Origin: Candidatus Dormiibacterota bacterium | Lineage (GTDB): Bacteria; Chloroflexota; Dormibacteria; Dormibacterales; Dormibacteraceae | Assembly (NCBI GenBank): GCA_003151665.1 | Contig: PLYD01000178.1 | Coordinates: 1-7,595 of the forward strand | Reading direction: 5' to 3' | Length of the DNA: 7,595 nt | Shown here: positions 1 through 5,897 of the stretch, one piece after another | Position numbering within the stretch: the first letter of the stretch is position 1 | Layout: the number at the start of each line of letters is the position of its first letter | Made by a program: the position numbers and the translations under genes | Notes under the pieces: generated by a model | What the model was told of the DNA's origin: nothing | What the model saw: the letters and a program-made list of their open reading frames with translations, nothing else | Databases searched by the model: none

Positions 1-1
1 G

Positions 2-868
2 TCACGACAGGCGGGCGGGGATCAGGCCACTGGGTCGGAGCGCTAGCACCATAAGGAAGACCAGGTGCCCGGCGAGCACGCCAAAGCTCGCATCGACCTG
101 CGATCCGAGGACCTGCGCGAGCCCGAGGATGATCCCACCCGCCAACGTTCCCCACAGCGAGCCGACGCCTCCGATGACGACCGCCTCGAAGGCGAAGATC
201 AGCCGCTGCGGCCCCGCCGCCGGGTTGAAGGACGAGTACATCCCGAACGCCACACCGGCGAGCGCAACTGTCGCGAAGGCGATCGCGGCCGTGACACCGT
301 AGACGTGTCGCACGTTCACCCCCACGATGGTCGCCGCCTCCTGGTCATCGGCCGCCGCACGCACCTCCCGGCCGAGGCGTGCCCGTGATAGGAACACTTG
401 CAGGCAGACGAGGACCACCACCGCGACCGCGAAGACGATCACCGATTCGTACCCAATCGAGAGCTGGTTGTTGACCTGGAAGGAGGCGGACGCGAGTGAC
501 CCCGACGGCAGTGATTGGCTGTTCGCCGACAGACCTTCCAAAAGTCCGTTCTGGATGACGATCGATAGCCCGAAGGTCACGAGCAGGGTGGTCAGGGGGC
601 TGACGTCCAGGCTTCTCTGGATGATAAACCGCTGGACCAGGTACCCGACCACGCCGAAGAGCGGCGCCACCACCAGGGCGGACCAGAGCACGGGCACGTG
701 CAGCCCGGTGATGATCGCAAGCGCGAGGTACGCGGCCAGCACGGCGAAATCACCGTGAGCCAGATTGATAACGCGCATGACCCCGAACATGAGCGAAAGG
801 CCGCACGCGAACAGCGCATAGAGGCCGCCGAGCAGGATCCCCTGGACGATCGCATTGACCCAGGTCAC
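2..868 (-). CDS. livH: LivH-like permease of a HAAT-family (branched-chain amino acid type) ABC importer
   Basis: This is an inner-membrane permease of 288 aa, normal for LivH; it would form the translocation channel with a LivM partner. The protein is strongly hydrophobic, with about eight predicted membrane stretches. Family signatures are visible: GLSLMFGVMRVINLAHGDF at residues 23-41, the cytoplasmic ATPase-contacting loop RAAADDQEAATIVGV at 170-184, GGVGSLWGTLAGG at 233-245, and the closing LRPSGL at 277-282. The start is GTG at 868-866, 8 bases after the LivF stop; no strong ribosome site lies at the usual distance, so coupled translation is likely. The stop (TGA) is at the extreme left edge, so the gene is complete. 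The LivM partner is not in the window and probably follows to the left. The transported substrate cannot be deduced; HAAT permeases also serve urea, amides and aromatic acids. Confidence 0.93.
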   Translation of the reverse strand: MTWVNAIVQGILLGGLYALFACGLSLMFGVMRVINLAHGDFAVLAAYLALAIITGLHVPVLWSALVVAPLFGVVGYLVQRFIIQRSLDVSPLTTLLVTFGLSIVIQNGLLEGLSANSQSLPSGSLASASFQVNNQLSIGYESVIVFAVAVVVLVCLQVFLSRARLGREVRAAADDQEAATIVGVNVRHVYGVTAAIAFATVALAGVAFGMYSSFNPAAGPQRLIFAFEAVVIGGVGSLWGTLAGGIILGLAQVLGSQVDASFGVLAGHLVFLMVLALRPSGLIPARLS

Positions 869-876
869 GGGCAGGC

Positions 877-1620
877 CTATCCGCCTCCGCCGACGGAATG
901 CTTGCTCAGGCCGAAGTACGCCGCCTCGACTTTAGCGGGAGCCAGGTCCCGCGGCCGGCCGCTCAGCGTGATTTTGCCCTCGAGCAAACAGTGCGCCCAA
1001 TCGGACACCCGAAGCGCCTGGGTGACGTCCTGCTCGACTAAAAGAAAACTCATGCCGGTCGCGAGCAGAGCGGGAAGCATGTCGTACAACCTCTGGACGA
1101 CCGCGGGTGCCAGACCTAGGGAGAGCTCATCGAGGAGAAGGATTCGCGGGTTCGCCATCAGCCCCCGGCCGATGGCCACTGCTTGCTGCTCACCTCCCGA
1201 CAGGTGAACTGTCGGCCCGCGCCGCCGCTCAGCCATCCACGGAAACAGTTGGTAGACGCGATCCAGGTTCCAGGCGCCGGAACGCGAGCGGGTCGAACCG
1301 AGCTTGAGGTTCTCCTCAAGTGAAAGCGAAGGGAAGAGGCGGCGGCCCTCCGGGACCATGACGATCCCGGCGGCGACCCTGCGATGGGCCGGCAGGTGAG
1401 TGATGTCCCGCCCGTCGAGCTGGATCGTCCCGGCGACCGGTCGGTGGAGCCCGGCGATCGTACGAAGCAGGGTCGACTTGCCCGCGCCGTTGGCGCCGAT
1501 CATGGCCACGGTCTCGCCCGCGACAAGGCTCAGGTCGACAGCGGACAGCGCCTCGAGCAGGCCGTAGCGGACCGTGAGGCCCTTGACCTCCAGAAGGGGC
1601 GTGTCGGTGGAGCTGGTCAG
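877..1620 (-). CDS. livF: LivF-like ATP-binding subunit of the HAAT ABC importer, apparent CTG start
   Basis: This is a cytoplasmic ATPase that would pair with the LivG-like subunit. Numbered from CTG at 1620 (247 aa, a normal LivF length), Walker A is GANGAGKST at residues 42-50, the signature LSGGEQQ is at 140-146, Walker B ILLLDELSLGL is at 160-170, and the switch-histidine region reads LLVEQD (193-198), with Gln in place of His as is usual for LivF. The frame has a TAA at 1629-1627 and then no ATG, GTG or TTG until GTG at 1509. Starting there would delete 37 residues, including the first beta-strands (LLEVKGLTVRYG, residues 9-20) that all family members need. The CTG overlaps the LivG stop as CTGA, with a GAGGG 9 bases upstream (1634-1630). 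I therefore place the start at CTG 1620; the identity is sure, the exact start is inferred. Confidence 0.92.
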   Translation of the reverse strand: MTSSTDTPLLEVKGLTVRYGLLEALSAVDLSLVAGETVAMIGANGAGKSTLLRTIAGLHRPVAGTIQLDGRDITHLPAHRRVAAGIVMVPEGRRLFPSLSLEENLKLGSTRSRSGAWNLDRVYQLFPWMAERRRGPTVHLSGGEQQAVAIGRGLMANPRILLLDELSLGLAPAVVQRLYDMLPALLATGMSFLLVEQDVTQALRVSDWAHCLLEGKITLSGRPRDLAPAKVEAAYFGLSKHSVGGGG

Positions 1621-2363
1621 CTCGAGTTACCCTCGCCGTAGCTCGTGCCGAGGAATACCTCCTTGACGGCCGGGGTGGCGAGGACGGCGAGCGGCTCTCC
1701 GTCGCCGATGAATCGACCACCGGCCAGGCAGATCAGGCGATCCACGAGCCCGACCAGTGCTCGGACCACGTGCTCGACCCAGATCACCCCGATGCCTCGA
1801 GCGCGGATGCCCTCCACCACCTGCACCAACCCAGCCACCTCCGGCTCCGTCAGCCCTGCCGCCACCTCATCCAGCAGCAGGAGACGCGGCCCTGTGCCAA
1901 GGGCGCGCGCCAATTCAAGGCGCTTGCGCTGTAGGAGGCTCAGCCGCGACGCTGGCCAGTTTGCCTCCTCATGAAGGTGGGTTTCCACGAGCACGCTGGC
2001 GGCGAGATCGGTGGCCTCGCCGCCGCGAAGACCCGCACCACGGTGGGCAGCGACGAGCACGTTCTCAAAGACCGTCATGTGCTCGAACGACCGCGGAACC
2101 TGGTACGTGCGCGCGATTCCGAGCCGGCAGCGTGCCGCGGGGTCCAGCCGGGTCACCGGCCTTCCTTCGAAGCGTACCTCTCCCGAGTTGGGGGAGAGGT
2201 CGCCCGAGATGAGCGCAAAGAGGCTGGTCTTGCCGGCGCCGTTGGGCCCGACGATACCGACGGCGTCGCCGCCCCGAAGGGTCAGCGAAAGTGAATCTGC
2301 GACGACGATGCTCCCGAACCGCTTGGTGACGCTGGCGAGCTCCAGGAGTGGGCCGGAGCTCAC
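1617..2363 (-). CDS. livG: LivG-like ATP-binding subunit of the HAAT ABC importer
   Basis: This is the second cytoplasmic ATPase of the importer, 248 aa. Visible motifs are Walker A GPNGAGKTS (39-47), the Q-loop glutamine in ARTYQVPRSF (Q88), Walker B LLLLDEVAAGL (161-171) and the H-loop WVEHVV (His198). The C-terminus (GDGEPLAVLATPAVKEVFLG) is typical of LivG. The ABC signature is atypical: LSLLQRKRLELARAL (141-155), with Leu where the signature glycine normally lies. The start is GTG 2363-2361, whose GTGA overlaps the stop of the binding-protein gene. This gives the usual LivG N-terminus (PLLELASVTKRFG). A longer reading frame extends upstream to 2750, but that part runs antisense-free in another frame of the binding-protein gene and has no family resemblance. 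There is no clear Shine-Dalgarno, so translation is probably coupled. Confidence 0.93.
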   Translation of the reverse strand: MSSGPLLELASVTKRFGSIVVADSLSLTLRGGDAVGIVGPNGAGKTSLFALISGDLSPNSGEVRFEGRPVTRLDPAARCRLGIARTYQVPRSFEHMTVFENVLVAAHRGAGLRGGEATDLAASVLVETHLHEEANWPASRLSLLQRKRLELARALGTGPRLLLLDEVAAGLTEPEVAGLVQVVEGIRARGIGVIWVEHVVRALVGLVDRLICLAGGRFIGDGEPLAVLATPAVKEVFLGTSYGEGNSS

Positions 2364-3670
2364 GCGTTGGTCGGTACGAGTTCCCCGTTCACCGGCACGT
2401 CCGGGTTGAGCGAGTTGTCGACCACGACCATGCTGTAGGGATACGTGGTTCCCTTCGTCCACTGCACGCCGACCGGCTGCTGGATGGCGACGCCAGGCAC
2501 CGGACCCTTGGTCCAGTCGAGCGGCCCGCTGATGCCCGAGTACGTGAGGGAGTTGAGCTTGGCCGCGACGGCGGTCTTGTCGTGCGGGTCGTTGACGTTG
2601 GTGAGCGCCTCGTGAGCGATCTCGAAGAGCGAATGTACCGAGCCCAGCGACGACAGCCATTGCTGGCCGCTCGATTGCTCGAAGCCGTCGGCGAGCTGCT
2701 TGGCGGTCTGCCCGGTCAGCGTGGAGGAGTACGGGTGAAAGGGCGACCACCAGCAGTCGGTCGCGATGTTGATGACCAGGTCGCCTAGGGCGGTCGTGTC
2801 GGCTGGGAACAGGAGGACCTTGGCCACGGTCGCCAGCTTCGGTTTGAAGCCCTGTTGCACCGCCTGCTTCCAGAAGGTGTTGAAGTCGGGCGGGAGCGGG
2901 CAGTTCGAGAACAGCTCCGCGTTGCCGTTCTTGAATTTCGAGATCATCGCGCTGTAGTCGGTGGTGCCGTCGGCGTAGGCGCCGCCGTCAAGCGACTTGT
3001 ACCCGGCGCCCGTGACCAATGGGATGAAGTTGGAGCGGAATGCGCCGCCGTCCGAGTCGTTCGGGTACATCTCGGCGACCACCTTGTTGGTGTTCATCTT
3101 GTGCCACATGGGAAAGAAGCAGCCGGCGAACTCGTGCAGGCCGAAGAAGAACATGGTCGTGTACTTGAAGGGCTTGGTGGGAGTCGCCCCGCGACCAAAG
3201 AACCAGGACTCCCAGGGCACGATGGTCGCGACACAGGGCACGCCGTTGGCTTCGCAGAGGTTGGCCACCGGGTTGGTCACCTCAGGCGTCGACGCGCACA
3301 GCACGATATCCACTCCGGCGTTGATCAGCTCCTGGGTCACCGTACCGGCGCGCGTCTGATCCGACTGGGTGTCCTTGACGACGATCTGGACGTCATAGGT
3401 TTTGCCGCCGACCTTGAAACCGGTCTTGTAGGCGCTGGCCGCGCGGACACCATTGATGACGTAGTTGTCGCCGGTCGCGAAGCCAGCCGCCTCACCGGTC
3501 TGCGGGCTGACATAGCCGATCGTGATCTTGCCGTTGCTGCTCGTGTTGGTGCCGAGGATGCCGCAGGCATCCAGCAAGGCGGCGGAGGAAAGCCCGAGCG
3601 CCCCGGCGCCGGCCGCTTTGAGCAGGGTTCGCCGCGTGATCTCCTGGTCGAGACGATCCTGGAACCCCAT
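2360..3670 (-). CDS. Substrate-binding lipoprotein of the HAAT ABC importer (periplasmic-binding-protein type 1 fold, Tat signal)
   Basis: This is the extracytoplasmic ligand receptor of the importer, 436 aa, first gene of its operon. The N-terminus combines a twin-arginine motif (TRRTLLKA, residues 12-19), a hydrophobic alanine/glycine stretch and a lipobox-like LLDAC with the candidate lipid-bearing Cys36. This implies folded export and membrane anchoring. The mature part begins KITIGYVSPQTGEAAGFA, typical of the ANF/Peripla_BP_6 receptors of Liv transporters. It continues with the D...QT..GTVTQELI-AGVDIVLCAST segment and ends near residue 436. Several cysteines (for example in CASTPEVTNPVANLCEANGVPC) and tryptophans occur in the ligand region, but the ligand cannot be read. 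The start is ATG 3670, supported by AAAGGAG at 3686-3680. The stop overlaps the LivG start. Divergent from the PaaX-like regulator, which suggests control by it. Confidence 0.92.
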   Translation of the reverse strand: MGFQDRLDQEITRRTLLKAAGAGALGLSSAALLDACGILGTNTSSNGKITIGYVSPQTGEAAGFATGDNYVINGVRAASAYKTGFKVGGKTYDVQIVVKDTQSDQTRAGTVTQELINAGVDIVLCASTPEVTNPVANLCEANGVPCVATIVPWESWFFGRGATPTKPFKYTTMFFFGLHEFAGCFFPMWHKMNTNKVVAEMYPNDSDGGAFRSNFIPLVTGAGYKSLDGGAYADGTTDYSAMISKFKNGNAELFSNCPLPPDFNTFWKQAVQQGFKPKLATVAKVLLFPADTTALGDLVINIATDCWWSPFHPYSSTLTGQTAKQLADGFEQSSGQQWLSSLGSVHSLFEIAHEALTNVNDPHDKTAVAAKLNSLTYSGISGPLDWTKGPVPGVAIQQPVGVQWTKGTTYPYSMVVVDNSLNPDVPVNGELVPTNA

Positions 3671-3679
3671 TCCCCGTCA

Positions 3680-3686
3680 CTCCTTT
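3680..3686 (-). promoter_or_regulatory. Ribosome-binding site of the substrate-binding protein gene
   Basis: AAAGGAG on the minus strand lies 9 bases upstream of the ATG at 3670. It is the strongest Shine-Dalgarno in the importer operon and fixes this start; the downstream genes appear to rely mainly on stop/start coupling. Confidence 0.75.
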
Positions 3687-3726
3687 CGGGCTCCGCGCCC
3701 AAACACGCGCCATCACGAAGGGCAGC

Positions 3727-3756
3727 TCGACACTCAAGCCGCGAACGTTGGCTAAA
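3727..3756 (+). promoter_or_regulatory. Candidate promoter for the PaaX-like regulator gene
   Basis: TCGACA (3727-3732, 5 of 6 matches to the -35 consensus), an 18-base spacer and GCTAAA (3751-3756) as a weak -10 make a plausible promoter. The start of transcription would fall near 3763. That lies downstream of the ATG at 3756 and upstream of the ATG at 3807, in agreement with 3807 being the true start. Its -10 overlaps by one base the -10 of the promoter proposed for the opposite strand. Confidence 0.35.
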
Positions 3757-3784
3757 TGGTGACGAGCGACTTGGAAAGTGTCAA
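3756..3784 (-). promoter_or_regulatory. Candidate sigma70-type promoter for the importer operon
   Basis: A perfect -35 hexamer TTGACA (3784-3779) is followed by a 17-base spacer and a weak -10 CACCAT (3761-3756; 3 of 6 matches). Transcription would begin near 3749 and leave a leader of roughly 80 bases before the ATG at 3670. The -35 overlaps the leader of the opposite regulator gene, so the two transcription units would interfere. The -35 is convincing; the -10 is poor, which would fit an activator-dependent or a merely fortuitous site. Confidence 0.4.
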
Positions 3785-3795
3785 GGATGATCCCC

Positions 3796-3799
3796 GGAG
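3796..3799 (+). promoter_or_regulatory. Ribosome-binding site deciding the regulator start
   Basis: GGAG lies 7 bases upstream of ATG 3807. The earlier in-frame ATG at 3756 has no such site and would overlap the proposed promoter, so 3807 is preferred. Confidence 0.7.
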
Positions 3800-3806
3800 T
3801 TCGATA

Positions 3807-4634
3807 ATGCTGCCCATCGCCAACGCGCGAACCCGCCCGCAAAGACTGCTCGTCACCATCCTTGGCGACTACTGGCGTGGCCGACAGGAACCGATCCCGT
3901 CAGCTACGTTGGTGGCCGTGCTCGGCGAGTTCGGCGTCAGCTCGGCCGGCGCCCGAGCGGCGCTCAGCCGCCTGACCAGCCGCGAGCTGCTTATCCGCAG
4001 TCGGCGCGGCCGCCGCACGTACTACCACCTCACCGACCGCGCCCTCCGTCAGATCGATGCCGGGGCGAGCCGGATCTTGAGCTTCGGCGCCGCGGTCCCC
4101 GAGTGGGACGGGCGTTGGTCCGTGGTCGCCTTCAGCGTGTCGGAGTCCGATCGTCGGCTTCGCCACCTAATGCGCAATTCGCTGCGCTTCACGGGCTTTG
4201 CGCCCCTCTACGATGCACTTTGGATTTCGCCATCGGCTGACCTCCACTCGGTGGCCGATCTCTTCTGTGATCTGGGCGTCAAGCGCTTCACGCTGCTTCG
4301 CGCTGAGATCCTCCCCATCGCCATGCCGAACCTGGAGGTGGTCTGGGATCTCGACTCGGTCCGGGATTCATACCAGGCTTTCATCGAGCGCTTCACGCCG
4401 ATCTGCGAGAGGCTGGCGCGCGGCCGGGTGCAGCCGGCTGAGGCCCTTGTCCACCGAACCTTCGTTATGGACGCCTGGCGTGCCTTTCCCAGGCAGGACC
4501 CCGACCTACCCCATCCGTTCCTGCCACCCGATTGGCCGCGCGCCCGCGCCCGCCAGATCTTTCTCGACGTTTACGACGGTCTGGGACCGCTGGCTCGGAC
4601 CCGGGTCAACGAACTCCTCGCTGCATCGGAGTGA
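3807..4634 (+). CDS. PaaX-family transcriptional regulator
   Basis: A 275-aa protein with the three-part plan of PaaX, the phenylacetyl-CoA-responsive repressor of phenylacetate catabolism. A winged-helix DNA-binding region begins RPQRLLVTILGDYW (10-23) and continues with the recognition-helix segment GVSSAGARAALSRLTSRELL (43-62) and the wing RSRRGRRTYYHLT (64-76). A central domain opens with WDGRWSVVAFSV (100-111). The C-terminal helical domain ends with the family pattern DPDLPHPFLPPDWPRARARQIF (231-252). Length is within the family range (about 270-310). It is divergent from the importer operon and convergent with the CoA-ligase operon, so it most likely represses one or both, plus itself. 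The effector is unknown: PaaX relatives sense CoA thioesters made by a neighbouring ligase, but phenylacetyl-CoA is not proven here. Confidence 0.9.
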   Translation: MLPIANARTRPQRLLVTILGDYWRGRQEPIPSATLVAVLGEFGVSSAGARAALSRLTSRELLIRSRRGRRTYYHLTDRALRQIDAGASRILSFGAAVPEWDGRWSVVAFSVSESDRRLRHLMRNSLRFTGFAPLYDALWISPSADLHSVADLFCDLGVKRFTLLRAEILPIAMPNLEVVWDLDSVRDSYQAFIERFTPICERLARGRVQPAEALVHRTFVMDAWRAFPRQDPDLPHPFLPPDWPRARARQIFLDVYDGLGPLARTRVNELLAASE

Positions 4635-4648
4635 CAAGTCGTAACCGT
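4635..4648. other. Short convergent junction between regulator and CoA-ligase genes
   Basis: Only 14 bases separate the TGA of the PaaX-like gene (4632-4634) from the TGA of the ligase gene (4651-4649 on the minus strand). There is no room for a terminator and none is visible, so the two transcripts probably run into each other's 3' coding sequence. Confidence 0.7.
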
Positions 4649-5893
4649 TCAGTCGACCTTTCGCACCAGCCGCTTCGACTTAAGATCAGACTGGGGTAGG
4701 GTCCCAGTCGGGACCACCCGGCACCCCAGGCGCACGCCGAGAGCCTGACGAAGGTTTGCCTCTAAGCGTTCGGTGGAGGTATTCGAGCCCGCAATTTCGA
4801 CGAGCAGCGTGACCTCATCCATTTGGTTTACATGTCGGTGCTCGATGACGAACTCGACCACATCGGGATGCCCCCGGACGATGTCTTCCACCTGCGAGGG
4901 GTACAGGTTGACTCCACGGACCGTGAACATGTCGTCGATTCGCCCGCGGATGCCGCCCACCAGCTTGGGGAATGGGCTTCCGCAGGAGCATGGCTCGCGG
5001 GTGATCAATACTCGATCGCCGGTCCGGTATCGGATGAGCGGCATGCCCCACCGCCCCAGGTTGGTGGCGACCAACTCGCCCTCTGAAGCAGGGCGACCGT
5101 TCTCGTCCAGCACTTCGATGATGAAATCGGACTCCAGGACGTGGACTCCATCGCGCTGAGCGCAGCTGTGGCCGGTCGGTCCCAACTCTGTCATACCCGA
5201 GTGGTCGAAGCTGGTCGCCGTGTACGCAGCCTCGATCGCGGCGCGGGTGGTTGGAATGCTGGCGCCGGGCTCGCCAGCATGAATCGTTACCCGGAGCTGC
5301 GAGGTGGTGAGGTCTTTCCCGATGTCCTTGGCCGCCTCAGCCATGCGCAAGGCATATGTGGGTGTCGACAGGAGGACCGTCGCTCCAAGCTCTAGGATGC
5401 TGCGGATTCGCTGCTCGGTGGTCATCGCTGCGCCCGAGATCGCGAGTGCGCCGAGCTTCTCGGCGCCCCCAAAGGCAGTCCAGAAACCGATGAATGGACC
5501 GAACGAGAATGCGAAGAAGACCCGATCGCTCGCGGTGACCCCCGCCGCGCGATAGACATGGTCAGACCATATACGTAGCCACCACTCCCAGGACTCCGGT
5601 GTGTCCAGCCATCGCAGCGGGTGGTCGCCACTCGCACCAGAGGTTTGGTGAAGCCGGATATAGCGGTCAATCGGATAGGTGAGGATGGTGCCGAATGGAG
5701 GCTTGGCGGCCTGGTCGGTGACGAGATCGCTTTTCGTCGTCAGGGGCAGCCGCTCGAAGTCGTCCCAGCCCTGCACTTCGGTGAGCCGGGCGCGCCAGAA
5801 GGCATTGGATCGAAGCACGTCTTTGAGGCCGGCGCGCAGGCGGGCGAGCTGAAGCGCACGGAGCTCGTCGATGGTGGGCTGAGACGGGATCAC
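4649..5893 (-). CDS. PaaK-family (phenylacetate-CoA ligase-like) AMP-forming acyl-CoA ligase
   Basis: A cytoplasmic adenylate-forming enzyme, 414 aa, close to the PaaK norm (about 430). It is expected to convert a carboxylic acid, ATP and CoA to an acyl-CoA, AMP and pyrophosphate. Motifs in order: phosphate loop HQTSGASGDHPLRW (82-95), GEPG (207-210), the aromatic-free DHSGMTELGP (230-239), YRTGD (289-293), a CSCG knuckle (302-305), the C-terminal-domain hinge RGVNLYPSQVEDIV (326-339), and the terminal lysine region LPQSDLKSKRLVRK (399-412), where Lys405 aligns with the family catalytic lysine. The phosphate loop has Asp90 where classical PaaK has Lys. The start is GTG 5893 with GGAG 8 bases upstream (5905-5902); the frame is open up to 5992, but that part overlaps the preceding gene. 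It follows the MetE-like gene by 4 bases. Substrate unknown; an aryl-acetate is likely from the PaaX neighbour. Confidence 0.9.
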   Translation of the reverse strand: MIPSQPTIDELRALQLARLRAGLKDVLRSNAFWRARLTEVQGWDDFERLPLTTKSDLVTDQAAKPPFGTILTYPIDRYIRLHQTSGASGDHPLRWLDTPESWEWWLRIWSDHVYRAAGVTASDRVFFAFSFGPFIGFWTAFGGAEKLGALAISGAAMTTEQRIRSILELGATVLLSTPTYALRMAEAAKDIGKDLTTSQLRVTIHAGEPGASIPTTRAAIEAAYTATSFDHSGMTELGPTGHSCAQRDGVHVLESDFIIEVLDENGRPASEGELVATNLGRWGMPLIRYRTGDRVLITREPCSCGSPFPKLVGGIRGRIDDMFTVRGVNLYPSQVEDIVRGHPDVVEFVIEHRHVNQMDEVTLLVEIAGSNTSTERLEANLRQALGVRLGCRVVPTGTLPQSDLKSKRLVRKVD

Positions 5894-5897
5894 GGCC

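Larger units (their letters stand above)
3727..3784. repeat. Inverted repeat whose arms are the two facing -35 boxes
   Basis: TCGACACT (3727-3734) and AGTGTCAA (3777-3784) are inverted copies with 7 of 8 matches, separated by 42 bases. The dyad centre lies at 3755/3756, exactly between the two candidate -10 elements. Symmetry of this kind could simply reflect two similar -35 boxes, or it could be an operator pair for the regulator encoded beside it. Confidence 0.4.

Noticed and set aside
2364..2750. Upstream extension of the LivG-like reading frame (to 2750)
   Set aside because: It overlaps the binding-protein gene in another frame, has no family resemblance, and GTG 2363 gives a normal LivG N-terminus with a GTGA overlap.
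2855..3790. Long plus-strand frame (311 codons) opposite the binding-protein gene
   Set aside because: It is an antisense shadow caused by high GC3; composition (Arg, Val, Gly, Ala, His) and lack of motifs do not look like a protein, and it crosses the control region.
3756..3806. ATG 3756 as start of the PaaX-like regulator
   Set aside because: It has no ribosome site, overlaps the proposed promoter, and the added residues lie before the usual family start; ATG 3807 has GGAG at 7 bases.
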